From: Rubrivivax sp.
Lineage (GTDB): Bacteria > Pseudomonadota > Gammaproteobacteria > Burkholderiales > Burkholderiaceae_C
NCBI GenBank assembly: GCA_022843905.1
Contig: JALHMT010000010.1
Location: 1 to 64,000 of the forward strand
Direction of reading: 5' to 3'
Length of the DNA stretch: 64,000 nucleotides
Position numbers and translations under genes: made by a program. The notes under the pieces were generated by a model. That model was given only the letters and a program-made list of their open reading frames with translations, did not search any database and had not been told where the DNA came from. Below, in pieces: positions 35,301-43,084 of the stretch (positions within the stretch are counted from its first letter, which is position 1; every line of letters begins with the position of its first letter).

Positions 35301-35816
35301 TCACTTTTCTACTACCCAGTGAATGACCCGTTCGACGTACGATGAGATGACGTCGGCTCGAGGCCATGGATCGCCATTCAGAAGGCTAATAGTCTTGGAG
35401 ATGACGATGTCTCCGTACGCGAGGTCGAACATCAGTTCCGATATCTCTCGAATCAGATACGCTTCGTCGACCTTGATATCCAAGCAACCTGTTAACCCTT
35501 TGGCTAAGTCGTGCGCCACTGCGTTGCGTGCGCTATTCGCGTCAAACAGGAGGACGGAGGCCTCCTTCGGAAGTTGCAGGGCCTTGATGCTTGAATTTAG
35601 GGTTCGATACTTCTCAGCGATCGCACATAGCAGCGAGGTTCTATCATCCTCGTCTCCAGATTTTGAAGCTTCCGTCTTGAGTTCAAGTTGAATCGCTGCC
35701 GCTTTGCACAAGGAGTCGAACCTTGTCGCCATGATCAAGGCTCGTCCGAGCATCGCGTGCAAGGCGTCTGTGTGGTCTGTTCTCTCGAAGTCGCCGAGGA
35801 AGATGTCCGGATTCAT
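35301..35816 (-). CDS. Cassette gene: HEPN-type protein
   Basis: A 171-residue, mostly helical protein. Residues 91-105 contain FDANSARNAVAHDLA, where RNAVAH (Arg97-His102) matches the Rx4-6H motif of HEPN domains, many of which are RNases in toxin-antitoxin and antiphage systems. The helical segments before and after fit the HEPN four-helix bundle. It may be a metal-independent RNase, or an inactive relative; no partner nucleotidyltransferase gene is adjacent. ATG at 35816 is 12 bp from the GTTAGGC box of the preceding attC. The stop is immediately before the next box. An earlier in-frame start would run into attC sequence. Confidence 0.75.
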   Translation of the reverse strand: MNPDIFLGDFERTDHTDALHAMLGRALIMATRFDSLCKAAAIQLELKTEASKSGDEDDRTSLLCAIAEKYRTLNSSIKALQLPKEASVLLFDANSARNAVAHDLAKGLTGCLDIKVDEAYLIREISELMFDLAYGDIVISKTISLLNGDPWPRADVISSYVERVIHWVVEK

Positions 35817-35827
35817 GGCAATGTGAC

Positions 35828-35956
35828 GCCTAACGTTCGAACTAAGCTGCCCGCGAGGGCAGGCGGCGCTTGGCCGCGGGGGGCAGGATGCCACAGGCGC
35901 CTGGAGCGGCCAAGCGACGGCTGCCGCAGCGGGTCAGCTCGAGCGAGAGGTTAGGC
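35828..35956 (-). other. attC-like recombination site, best-conserved copy
   Basis: Perfectly complementary outer boxes GCCTAAC (35828-35834) and GTTAGGC (35950-35956) match the integron core rule exactly. Inside, CGCTTGGCCGC pairs with GCGGCCAAGCG (11 bp) and GCTGCCCGC nearly pairs with GCGGGTCAGC. The 129-bp length is in the range of long chromosomal-integron attC sites. Confidence 0.85.
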
Positions 35957-35960
35957 TCCA

Positions 35961-36713
35961 CTATTCCCAGTACATGAAGTAGTTGACGGCCTTCTTTCTC
36001 GCGCCTCGAAAGACAATGTTCTCTCCCTTCGCATATCGAAGCACGGCCGCGTGACTGGACTCCATCAACTTTTTCGCTATCGATTCAACGAGGGCGGCGT
36101 CCTGTTGAAACTTCTCTGCGTCAATGCGCAGAGAGTCCCAAAACGCGCGTTTGGGCTCGTTGGCGGACAACCTCTTTGCCGCAGTCTTGAGGTACGACGT
36201 TGTGTAGGTTCCGCCGTGATGAACGAGTAGATTTCGGTCGTGAAGTATTCGGTCGTATTCCCGTGCTTCATCTTTGGAGAACGGAGAAATCGTCAGCAAC
36301 GCGTTGAACAGAGCATTGATATTCTGTGGCGTCCCAAAGTCGAACTTCTCTGCAAGATAAAAGCCTAGGCGGTGGTCGATTTCATCCGTGGCGTCGATGA
36401 ACGACGAAAGATCCACTTGGGTGTTCTGTCCTCTCGCAGCAAGTTGCTTCGTGAGCGACGGGACGATGCTGACGATCGATCCAAAGTGATCCTTGCAAAA
36501 CGACTCGAAGTAGGCCGTCAATCCGATGTACGCGAGGCCCGCGACGCTTGTCTTATAGTTTTTGCTCGCGTTGGCTACGATCTCGCGGAGCTCGTCCAAC
36601 CTGAGCTTGAAGTACGCACCAGTTGGTACACCGCCAGAGAAGTAGTCCAGCTCGTCAAGGCGGCGTCGGCGTTTCTGTGTCATGAGTTGTGGGGCCAAGC
36701 GTGATTTAGACAT
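35961..36713 (-). CDS. Cassette gene: HEPN-type protein with RNLLVH motif
   Basis: A 250-residue helical protein. ILHDRNLLVHHGG places Arg160-His165 in the classical Rx4H pattern of HEPN nucleases. LTAYFESFCKDHFGSIVSIV (about 66-85) is the usual first HEPN helix region. The basic N-terminus (TQKRRRRLDELDYF) and C-terminus (FRGARKKAVNYFMYW) could contact RNA. The stop is 4 bp from the GTTAGGC box of an attC site, and GC is low. ATG at 36713 is preferred over an in-frame TTG at 36731. No attC or attI box is recognised upstream, so the cassette's 5' boundary is uncertain. Confidence 0.75.
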   Translation of the reverse strand: MSKSRLAPQLMTQKRRRRLDELDYFSGGVPTGAYFKLRLDELREIVANASKNYKTSVAGLAYIGLTAYFESFCKDHFGSIVSIVPSLTKQLAARGQNTQVDLSSFIDATDEIDHRLGFYLAEKFDFGTPQNINALFNALLTISPFSKDEAREYDRILHDRNLLVHHGGTYTTSYLKTAAKRLSANEPKRAFWDSLRIDAEKFQQDAALVESIAKKLMESSHAAVLRYAKGENIVFRGARKKAVNYFMYWE

Positions 36714-36918
36714 CACGATGTCTAGATACAACCATTGATTGTCGTTTGCACGGGTCCTCTCAACGACACTGTTTTAGGGAACAACCTAGGGTTGAATCCC
36801 GAGGCGATTCGGCGGTGCGGGGAGCGACTTCGTCAAGGCCTAAAGCGTTCCTCACAACAACTTCGGTGCTTCCGGCACCCACCTTCGCTCCCCCGTGAAG
36901 CGCCCATGGGCCGCCTCT

Positions 36919-36982
36919 GCGCGGTTGGAGGGGGGATGGGCGCGACCTTCGCGCGGTTGGAGGGGGGATGGGCGCGACCTTC
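36919..36982 (+). repeat. 32-bp tandem direct repeat, two copies
   Basis: Two identical 32-bp units (36919-36950 and 36951-36982) begin GCGCGGTTGGAGGGGGGATG, followed by the first six bases of a third. No function is evident. Confidence 0.8.
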
Positions 36983-37260
36983 GCGCGGCCAGCTGAGATT
37001 CTGGCTGATGGGAACATGTGTCGCCAAAGATCCAGTTCCACTGGCGTTCGCACTTTATTAGCCGTTCACTCGCGCGGACGGCATCAAGACGACCGCCGCG
37101 GTGCGCCCGTCTCCCGATCGGCCCTTCACCGGCGCCACCGCTCCTTTTCGTTGGACCCCACTGACAGCGCCTGAGCACCCAGCATTGGTCGGCTGCCAAA
37201 GACATGGTGGGCGACTAGGCGCCCGGCCGGCGGCGCCAGGAGGAATATGGAAGCGATGCA

Positions 37261-37348
37261 GTGTTCCCACCTTGTTCCCACCTTGTTCCCACCTTGTTCC
37301 CACCTTGTTCCCACCTTGTTTCCACCTTGTTTCCACCGTGTTCCCACC
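37261..37348 (+). repeat. Eight 11-bp tandem iterons (TTGTTCCCACC)
   Basis: Eight head-to-tail units of consensus TTGTTCCCACC fill 88 bp without gaps. Units 1 and 8 begin GTG, and units 6 and 7 read TTGTTTCCACC. Two more degenerate copies follow near 37408. The 11-bp period is close to one helical turn, so all sites face the same side of the DNA, as in Rep-binding iterons or repressor arrays. The reverse complement GGTGGGAACA recurs four times at 27343-27458. Confidence 0.85.
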
Positions 37349-37447
37349 CCGCCGGCCAAGCCTGCCGGCCCGCATCGGCGCGGCCTTTCGGCCGATGCGC
37401 CCCCGCTTGTTCCCACGTTCCCACCGACTCGCCATCGGTGGGCCGCA

Positions 37448-38647
37448 TCAGGCGGCCCGCCTGCGCATGTTCGGGACCTTGCCACCCTTGCGACCGTCGA
37501 GGTAGTCCGCCCACCACTGCATCAGGCCGGCCCGCTCATCGAGGTACGCGGCCCGGTGATAAGCGGCCCGGACTTGGTTGCGCTCTTGGTGCGATAGCTG
37601 ACGCTCGATCACGTCGGCGTTGTGCCCGCGCTCGTTCGCGACGGTCGAGAACAGCGCCCGCATGCCATGCGCGGTCGCCGCGAAGCCCAGCCGGCGCAGG
37701 ACCCCGTTGAGGGTGTTCTCGCTCAGGCTCTTGCCTGGATAGAACGGGCTCGGGAACACCAGCTCATCGGCTCCGCTGATCGGCCGCATGCCCTCGATCA
37801 CTTCCAGGGCCTGCCGCGACAGGGGAACCGTGTGCGCGGTCTTCATCTTCATGCGCTCGGCAGGGATGGACCACACCGCGGCCTCCGTGTCTAACTCGGC
37901 CCACCGTGCGCCGCGCAGCTCGCCAGGACGAACAGCGGTCAGCATCAGCATGCGAAGCGCGGCCTTCGTGGTCGGGTCGCCTTCGTAGGTGTCGAGTGCG
38001 GCCAGGAAGGCGGGAAGCTCCTTGTCATCGAGCGCGGCCCGGTGGTTGACTTGCCGCGGCTTCAGCACCTCGCCGGGCCGTAGGTCAAGCATCGGATTTG
38101 ACTCGATGCGCTCGTGCACCACCGCGAATCGGAACACCGCTCGCACGCGCTGCATGGTGCGCATCGCCGTCTCACCGGCGCCGCGTGCCTCGATCACCTT
38201 CACCAGCTCGGCAACCTCGCGGGGCTTTATCTGCGCCATGGGCCGGGCGCCGACGATGGGGAACACATCGGCCACGAACCCGGCCCGGATGCGTTCCAGG
38301 GTGTCGGGGGCCCACTTCGCCGCTTGGTGCGTCAGCCAGTCATCGGCCACCGCCCGGAAGGTGTTGCGGGCTTCCGTCTCGGCCTGCACCTTCGCCGCCT
38401 TACGCTCCGCGCTGGGGTCCTGTCCCTGATCGAGCACCCGGCGGGCTTCGTCGCGCCGCTCGCGGGCCGTCTTCAGCGTCACCTCGGGGTACACGCCGAA
38501 CGCCAGGCGCTTTTCCTTGCCTGCATGCCGGTACTTCAGGCGCCAGTACCGGCCGCCGGCCGGGGTCACTTCCAGGTACAGACCCCCGCCATCGAAGTGC
38601 TTACCGGGGGTCTTCAGGGTGCGCAGCTTCGCATCGTTCAGCTTCAT
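37448..38647 (-). CDS. int: P4-type tyrosine integrase
   Basis: A 399-residue site-specific recombinase. The N-terminal DUF4102 arm-binding domain (residues ~1-85; LRTLKTPGKHFDGGGLYLEV, KRLAFGVYPEVTLKTARERR) and SAM-like core-binding domain precede the catalytic part. The catalytic residues are Arg in LTAVRPGELRGARW, the HxxR pair in HGMRALFSTVANERGH and the nucleophilic Tyr in HRAAYLDERAGLM. It inserts the element at tRNA-Arg(CCU) and lies 92 bp inside attR. Two GGGGGCACA arm sites sit in its promoter region, so integrase binding may repress its own gene. Confidence 0.95.
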   Translation of the reverse strand: MKLNDAKLRTLKTPGKHFDGGGLYLEVTPAGGRYWRLKYRHAGKEKRLAFGVYPEVTLKTARERRDEARRVLDQGQDPSAERKAAKVQAETEARNTFRAVADDWLTHQAAKWAPDTLERIRAGFVADVFPIVGARPMAQIKPREVAELVKVIEARGAGETAMRTMQRVRAVFRFAVVHERIESNPMLDLRPGEVLKPRQVNHRAALDDKELPAFLAALDTYEGDPTTKAALRMLMLTAVRPGELRGARWAELDTEAAVWSIPAERMKMKTAHTVPLSRQALEVIEGMRPISGADELVFPSPFYPGKSLSENTLNGVLRRLGFAATAHGMRALFSTVANERGHNADVIERQLSHQERNQVRAAYHRAAYLDERAGLMQWWADYLDGRKGGKVPNMRRRAA

Positions 38648-38671
38648 CGCTCGGTGCTCCGGTGCCCCGCT

Positions 38672-38704
38672 GGGGGCACATTTGGGGGCACATCCTATGC
38701 CCCC
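38672..38704 (+). repeat. Integrase arm-type repeats, right side
   Basis: GGGGGCACA occurs at 38672-38680 and 38684-38692 in the same orientation as the five left copies. An inverted TGCCCCC follows at 38698-38704. They lie between the integrase start and attR. Confidence 0.7.
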
Positions 38705-38739
38705 GGTCCGGGGAGCGAGTGTTTATGCGGTCCTTCGGC

Positions 38740-38757
38740 TCCTGTCGGAGGCACCAC
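38740..38757 (+). repeat. attR: 18-bp core repeat
   Basis: TCCTGTCGGAGGCACCAC, identical to the tRNA 3' end. Only this fragment of the tRNA is present, so there is no second tRNA here. Confidence 0.92.
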
Positions 38758-38809
38758 CAGACAGCCCCAGGCGCGCAGTGCCGGGGGAACCGTCTCACAC
38801 TCGATCTCC

Positions 38810-39634
38810 TCAGCGCCCAGCCCCCACCGGCGGCGTCAGCTCGGCATGCTCGGCAAGCCACCGTTGCCCCGGCCCGCCATCGCCCTGGGACGGATGGAAG
38901 TCGGCGCGCAGGTACTGCTTCCAGCGCGGCCACACGAAACGCAGCACGCCTTCGCGGCCGAACAGCCAGCGCCAGCCGCTGGCCCAGGTCGACGGCTGCC
39001 ACAGCGTGCCGTCACGCCACAGGTTGTGCGTGGTCTGCCGGGCCAGGTCGGTGGCGAAGTGCCAGGTCACGATGTAGAACAGGCGGCGCCGCCAGCGTTC
39101 ATTGCCGCCCAGCGCGCGGTACAGGTCGAAGGCCGTGCTGCGATGCTCCGACTCCTCGCTGGCATGCCAGAGCCACAGATCGCGCAGACGAGGCTCGGCA
39201 CCGTCCAGCGGGCTGCGCTGCGTCAGCAGGTGCTCGGCCAGCATCGCGGTGAAGTGTTCGGTGGCGGCCGTCACGGCCAGCCAGATGCGCGGGTCGATGC
39301 CCTTCAGCCGCGCCACGCGGCGCACGATGCGGCCTTCCCAGTGGTTGACCAGGCCCTGCTGCGCCAGATGCGCGTTGAAGCGCTCGTGGATGCGCCGGTG
39401 GGTCGCTTCCTGTCCGATGAAGCCCTTGATCTCGACCGCCATCGCCTCGGCCAGCGGCGGCGGCAGCCGGGGCGCGCCCAGGCGCATCGAGTCGATGAAG
39501 ATCTGCTCCCCAGCAGGAAAGCTAAACGAGAGCGCGTTGAACAGCGCCGTGCGAAAGGCATCGCCGCCATTCCAGTGGCGCGCCACGGGCGATTCGAGGT
39601 CGATCAGAAGGCGACGCACGGTGAGCTCGGACAT
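38810..39634 (-). CDS. PF10118-family predicted metal-dependent hydrolase
   Basis: A 274-residue protein matching the predicted metal-dependent hydrolase family PF10118. The conserved acidic/His motifs are IGQEATHRRIHERFN near residue 87-101 and WLWHASEESEHRSTAFDLY near 170-188, with VTAATEHFTAMLAEHL between them. This pattern of paired E-x-x-H motifs looks like a ferritin-type di-iron site. The biological reaction is not established. Start MSELTV at 39634 is taken because the family begins about there. It is the first gene beyond attR. Confidence 0.8.
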   Translation of the reverse strand: MSELTVRRLLIDLESPVARHWNGGDAFRTALFNALSFSFPAGEQIFIDSMRLGAPRLPPPLAEAMAVEIKGFIGQEATHRRIHERFNAHLAQQGLVNHWEGRIVRRVARLKGIDPRIWLAVTAATEHFTAMLAEHLLTQRSPLDGAEPRLRDLWLWHASEESEHRSTAFDLYRALGGNERWRRRLFYIVTWHFATDLARQTTHNLWRDGTLWQPSTWASGWRWLFGREGVLRFVWPRWKQYLRADFHPSQGDGGPGQRWLAEHAELTPPVGAGR

Positions 39635-39936
39635 GCGGCATTGTGTCAAATCGACATGCGCACGGCGTTGCTGCGGCGCCCGCGAGCGTTGCCCTTTCCA
39701 CCTGTCGACAAGCTGGGCAGAGTACAGTCAGGGGTTTCCCGTTTGATCCTGGGTCGCTGACCGGCGCCCCGCACACCGGTTCTCGGTGACAGACGGCCCT
39801 TCACCCTTCACCTCGCGTCGATCGCCGTGCCGGCCTTGTCAGGGCCCTTGCGCGGAAGAGCGGCGCCATCCAGCAGTGCACGGTCCGCATCCCGCGGCTT
39901 CGGTGCTGCGCGCAACACCCCAGCCAGGAGGCCCGT
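39635..39936. other. Intergenic region upstream of the IF-1 gene
   Basis: No supported gene. It holds the divergent control region for the PF10118 gene and the IF-1 gene. AGGAGG at 39926-39931 serves the IF-1 start. Confidence 0.4.
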
Positions 39937-40200
39937 TTGGCCAAGGAAGAACTGATCGAAATGCAAGGCACCGTGCACGAGGTGCTGCCCGACTCGCGAT
40001 TCCGCGTCACGCTGGAGAACGGCCACTCGCTGGTGGCCTACACCTCCGGCCGCATGCGCAAGCACCACATCCGCATCCTCGCCGGCGACGCCGTGTCGCT
40101 GGAACTGTCGCCCTACGACCTGACGAAGGGCCGCATCACCTTCCGCCACATCGAACGCCAGCGCCCCTCACCTGGCGGCGCCCAGCGCTCTTCACGCTGA
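39937..40200 (+). CDS. infA: Translation initiation factor IF-1 (paralogue)
   Basis: An 87-residue IF-1 that binds the ribosomal A site during initiation. The sequence follows the S1/OB-fold family throughout ([68 protein letters not shown]). It carries a tail of about 15 residues ([13 protein letters not shown]) absent from the standard 72-residue factor. Translation starts at TTG with a perfect AGGAGG 5 bp upstream. It stands alone rather than next to ribosomal protein genes, so it is probably a second copy. Confidence 0.93.
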   Translation: MAKEELIEMQGTVHEVLPDSRFRVTLENGHSLVAYTSGRMRKHHIRILAGDAVSLELSPYDLTKGRITFRHIERQRPSPGGAQRSSR

Positions 40201-40239
40201 AAGAGCGGCCGCTGCTGCTGCGCAGCGCGGCGCGGCCGT

Positions 40240-41220
40240 TCAATCGGCCTTGATGTTGCCGTCCTTGATGACCTTGGACCACTTCGCCACCTCGTTGCGC
40301 AAGGCGCGCGCGGTGTCGTCGGGGGTGGTCCAGGTGGCGATGGCGCCCTGCGCCAGCATCTGATCGCGCACCTCGGGCTTGTCGAGGATGGTCTTCAGCG
40401 CGGTGCTCAGCCGCGCGATGACCGCGTCGGGCGTGCCTGCGGGCGCGGCCAGGCCGAACATCGAACTCACCTCGAAGCCAGGCAGGCCCGCCTGCGCTGC
40501 CGTCGGCACGCCGGGCAGCGTGCTCACCGGCTGCGCCGTGGTGGTGGCCAGGGCGCGCAGCTTGCCGCTCTTGATGTGGCCTTGCGCGGCCGGCGCCGTC
40601 TCGATCATGGTCTGCACCTGGCCACCGATCAGGTCGACCATCGCCGGGCCGCTGCCCTTGTAGGGCACGTGCAGCATGTCCAGCCCGACCATGCGCTTGA
40701 ACATCTCGCCGGCCAGGTGCTGCGGCGAGCCATTGCCCGATGACGCGAAAGTCAGGGAGCCCGGCCTGGACTTCGCCAGCGCGATCAGTTCGCCGAGCGT
40801 GTTGGCCTTGACGTCGGGGTGCACCACGAACACCAGGGGCACGGTGCCGACGATGGCAATGGGGGCAAAGCTCTTCTCGATGTCGAAGGGCACGGTGGCA
40901 GGGCTGAGCGCGGCGTTGATCGAATGGCTGGTCATCGCCCCCATCAGCAGCGTGTAGCCGTCGGGCGCGGACTTGGCCACCTGCCCCGCGCCCAGGCTGC
41001 CGGCGGCGCCGGCGACGTTGTGCACCACCACCTGCTGGCCCAGCGCCGTGGAGAGCTGCTGCGCCATCACGCGGCCGATGACGTCGGTGGCCCCGCCCGG
41101 CGGGTAGGGCACGACCAGGCGCACCGGCTTGTCCGGGTAGGACTGCGCAAGTGCCGGGGCGGCGGCCATCACGGCACAGGCGGCCACTGCCACGGCAGCG
41201 GCCTTGTTCAGAAAGTTCAT
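40240..41220 (-). CDS. Orphan Bug-family periplasmic receptor
   Basis: A 326-residue Bug/TctC-type solute-binding protein. A Sec signal peptide (AAAVAVAACAVMAAAPALAQ) is followed by YPDKPVRLVVPYPPGGATDV. The typical VVHNVAGAAGSLGAGQVAKS, FASSGNGSPQHLAGEMFKRM and VPYKGSGPAMVDLIGGQVQT segments are present. No tctA/tctB is adjacent, as is common for these receptors in Burkholderiales. It is divergent from an IlvD/Edd-type dehydratase 100 bp away, so the ligand may be a sugar acid, but this is inference. Confidence 0.92.
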   Translation of the reverse strand: MNFLNKAAAVAVAACAVMAAAPALAQSYPDKPVRLVVPYPPGGATDVIGRVMAQQLSTALGQQVVVHNVAGAAGSLGAGQVAKSAPDGYTLLMGAMTSHSINAALSPATVPFDIEKSFAPIAIVGTVPLVFVVHPDVKANTLGELIALAKSRPGSLTFASSGNGSPQHLAGEMFKRMVGLDMLHVPYKGSGPAMVDLIGGQVQTMIETAPAAQGHIKSGKLRALATTTAQPVSTLPGVPTAAQAGLPGFEVSSMFGLAAPAGTPDAVIARLSTALKTILDKPEVRDQMLAQGAIATWTTPDDTARALRNEVAKWSKVIKDGNIKAD

Positions 41221-41320
41221 GGGCTTGTCTCCAGAGGTCCGCTCGGGCTGCGCCGGGTATCGACGCCAGCGGCGGGTTTGGCCCAGTCTAGCCGCTGTGT
41301 CGGCTGCGGATAATCGGTCG

Positions 41321-43081
41321 ATGCCCGACACCGACGACACCATCCCGCCCGCCCCCGAAAACGCCGCCACCGGCCTGCGCCAGGGACTCACCAGCTACGG
41401 CGACATCGGCTTCTCGCTGTTCATGCGAAAGGCCTTCATCAAGGGCGCGGGTTACACCGACGACGCACTCGACCGGCCCGTGGTCGGCATCGCCAGCACC
41501 GGCAGCGCCTACAACCCCTGCCATGGCAACGCGCCGCAGCTGCTGGAAGCCGTCAAGCGCGGGGTGATGCTGGCCGGCGGCCTGCCGATGGAGTTCCCCA
41601 CCATGTCGCTGCACGAGAGCTTCGCGGCGCCGACCAGCATGTTCCTGCGCAACCTGATGGCCATGGAGACCGAAGAGCTGGTGCGCGCGCAGCCGATGGA
41701 CGCCGTGGTGCTCATCGGCGGCTGCGACAAGACCGTGCCGGCGCAGCTGATGGCCGCGGCCTCGGGCGGCGTACCGGCCATCCAGCTCATCACCGGGTCG
41801 ATGCTCACCGGCTCGCACCGCAGCCAGCGCGTGGGCGCCTGCACCGACTGCCGCCGCTACTGGGCCAGGTTCCGCGCGCAGGAGATCGACGCCGACGAGG
41901 TCGCCGACATCAACAACCAGCTCGTGGCCAGCGTGGGCACCTGCTCGGTGATGGGCACCGCCAGCACCATGGCCTGCATCGCCGAAGCGATGGGCATGAC
42001 GGTGCCCGGCGGCGCCAGCCCGCCGGCCGTGACCGCCGACCGCATGCGCGTGGCCGAGGCCACCGGTGCCACGGCGGTGAAGATGGCCCGGGCACGGCTC
42101 ACGCCGGACCGCATCCTGACGCCACAGGCCTTCGAGAACGCGATGCGCGTGCTGCTGGCCATCGGCGGCTCCACCAATGCCATCGTGCACCTTACGGCCA
42201 TTGCCGGGCGGCTGGGCTTCGAGGTCGATCTGCAGGCGCTCGACCGCATGGGCCGCGAGACGCCGGTGCTGCTGGATCTCAAGCCCAGCGGCGAGCACTA
42301 CATGGAGGACTTCCACCATGCCGGCGGCATGGCCACGCTGCTGCGCGAGTTGAAGCCGCTGCTGCACCTGGACGCGCTCACCGTGAGCGGCCACACCCTG
42401 GGCGAGCAGATCGAGGCCGCCGGACCGGGCTTCGCGCAGACGGTCGTGCGGCCGCGCTCCAACCCGATCTACCCGCAGGGCGGCATCGCCGTGCTGCAGG
42501 GCAACCTGGCGCCGCAGGGCGCCATCATCAAGCAGAGCGCGGCCAACCCCGCGCTGATGGAGCACGAGGGCCGCGCCGTGGTGTTCGAGGACGCGGCCGA
42601 CCTCGCGCTGCGCATCGACGACCCTGCGCTGGACGTCAGCGCCGACGACATCCTGGTGCTCAAGCGCATCGGCCCCAAGGGTGCGCCGGGCATGCCCGAG
42701 GCCGGCTACCTGCCCATCCCGCTGAAGCTGGCGCGTCAGGGCGTCAAGGACATGGTGCGCATCAGCGACGGCCGCATGAGCGGCACCGCCTTCGGCACCA
42801 TCGTGCTGCACGTGACGCCGGAGGCCGCCGTGGGCGGGCCGCTGGCCTGGGTGCGCAACGGTGACCGCATCCGGCTGAGCGTGGCCAGGCGGGAGCTGAG
42901 CCTGCTGGTGCCGGACGAAGAGATGGCAGCGCGCGCGCAAGCCGCACCGGTCACCGAACCGAGCGCCCAGCGCGGCTATCGCAAGCTGTTCCTGCAGTCG
43001 GTGACGCAGGCGAACCAGGGTGCGGACTTCGATTTCCTGATGCCGCCGCCGCACGGCACGCGCATTCCCGGCGCGAAGTAA
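41321..43081 (+). CDS. IlvD/Edd-family dehydratase (probable sugar-acid dehydratase)
   Basis: A 586-residue Fe-S dehydratase. Cluster and metal motifs are visible: STGSAYNPCHGNAPQL, VVLIGGCDKTVPAQLM, RVGACTDCRRYWARF and SVGTCSVMGTASTMACIAEA. The C-terminal swivelling domain has QGGIAVLQGNLAPQGAIIK and RISDGRMSGTAFG. Family members include dihydroxy-acid, phosphogluconate, arabonate and xylonate dehydratases. The divergent Bug receptor favours an imported aldonic acid over branched-chain amino acid synthesis. Start at MPDTDD is taken; the frame runs 39 codons further upstream through the intergenic region. Confidence 0.9.
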   Translation: MPDTDDTIPPAPENAATGLRQGLTSYGDIGFSLFMRKAFIKGAGYTDDALDRPVVGIASTGSAYNPCHGNAPQLLEAVKRGVMLAGGLPMEFPTMSLHESFAAPTSMFLRNLMAMETEELVRAQPMDAVVLIGGCDKTVPAQLMAAASGGVPAIQLITGSMLTGSHRSQRVGACTDCRRYWARFRAQEIDADEVADINNQLVASVGTCSVMGTASTMACIAEAMGMTVPGGASPPAVTADRMRVAEATGATAVKMARARLTPDRILTPQAFENAMRVLLAIGGSTNAIVHLTAIAGRLGFEVDLQALDRMGRETPVLLDLKPSGEHYMEDFHHAGGMATLLRELKPLLHLDALTVSGHTLGEQIEAAGPGFAQTVVRPRSNPIYPQGGIAVLQGNLAPQGAIIKQSAANPALMEHEGRAVVFEDAADLALRIDDPALDVSADDILVLKRIGPKGAPGMPEAGYLPIPLKLARQGVKDMVRISDGRMSGTAFGTIVLHVTPEAAVGGPLAWVRNGDRIRLSVARRELSLLVPDEEMAARAQAAPVTEPSAQRGYRKLFLQSVTQANQGADFDFLMPPPHGTRIPGAK

Positions 43082-43084
43082 GGA

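Larger units (their letters stand above)
36714..37447. other. Non-coding region between cassettes and integrase
   Basis: No supported gene. It contains a 32-bp direct repeat, an 11-bp iteron array and short G-rich tracts, described separately. An integron integrase gene or attI site was looked for and not found. Confidence 0.5.
25838..38757. mobile_element. P4-type integrative element inserted in tRNA-Arg(CCU)
   Basis: An exact 18-bp direct repeat TCCTGTCGGAGGCACCAC occurs at the tRNA 3' end (25838-25855) and again at 38740-38757, 12,902 bp apart. A tyrosine integrase lies just inside the right repeat, pointing inwards. Inside are an AlpA regulator, a primase-helicase-type replicase, a RadC-like protein, repeats with the look of replication or integration sites, and a nested integron-like cassette array. 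No phage capsid, portal, tail or conjugation genes are present. The composition fits a P4-like satellite or a non-conjugative integrated element. Flanking genes on both sides are ordinary chromosomal genes. Confidence 0.9.

Noticed and set aside
37261..37348. CRISPR-like look of the repeats
   Set aside because: Units are 11 bp and abut directly with no spacers, and there are no cas genes. They are iterons or a simple tandem repeat.
36714..37447. Integron integrase gene or attI site next to the cassette array
   Set aside because: No frame here resembles IntI. The only tyrosine recombinase nearby is the P4-type integrase of the element. GCCTAAA at about 36839 is too poor a match to call a site.
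38738..38757. A second tRNA-Arg at the right end of the element
   Set aside because: Only the last 18 bp of the tRNA are present; no D-arm or anticodon arm precedes them.
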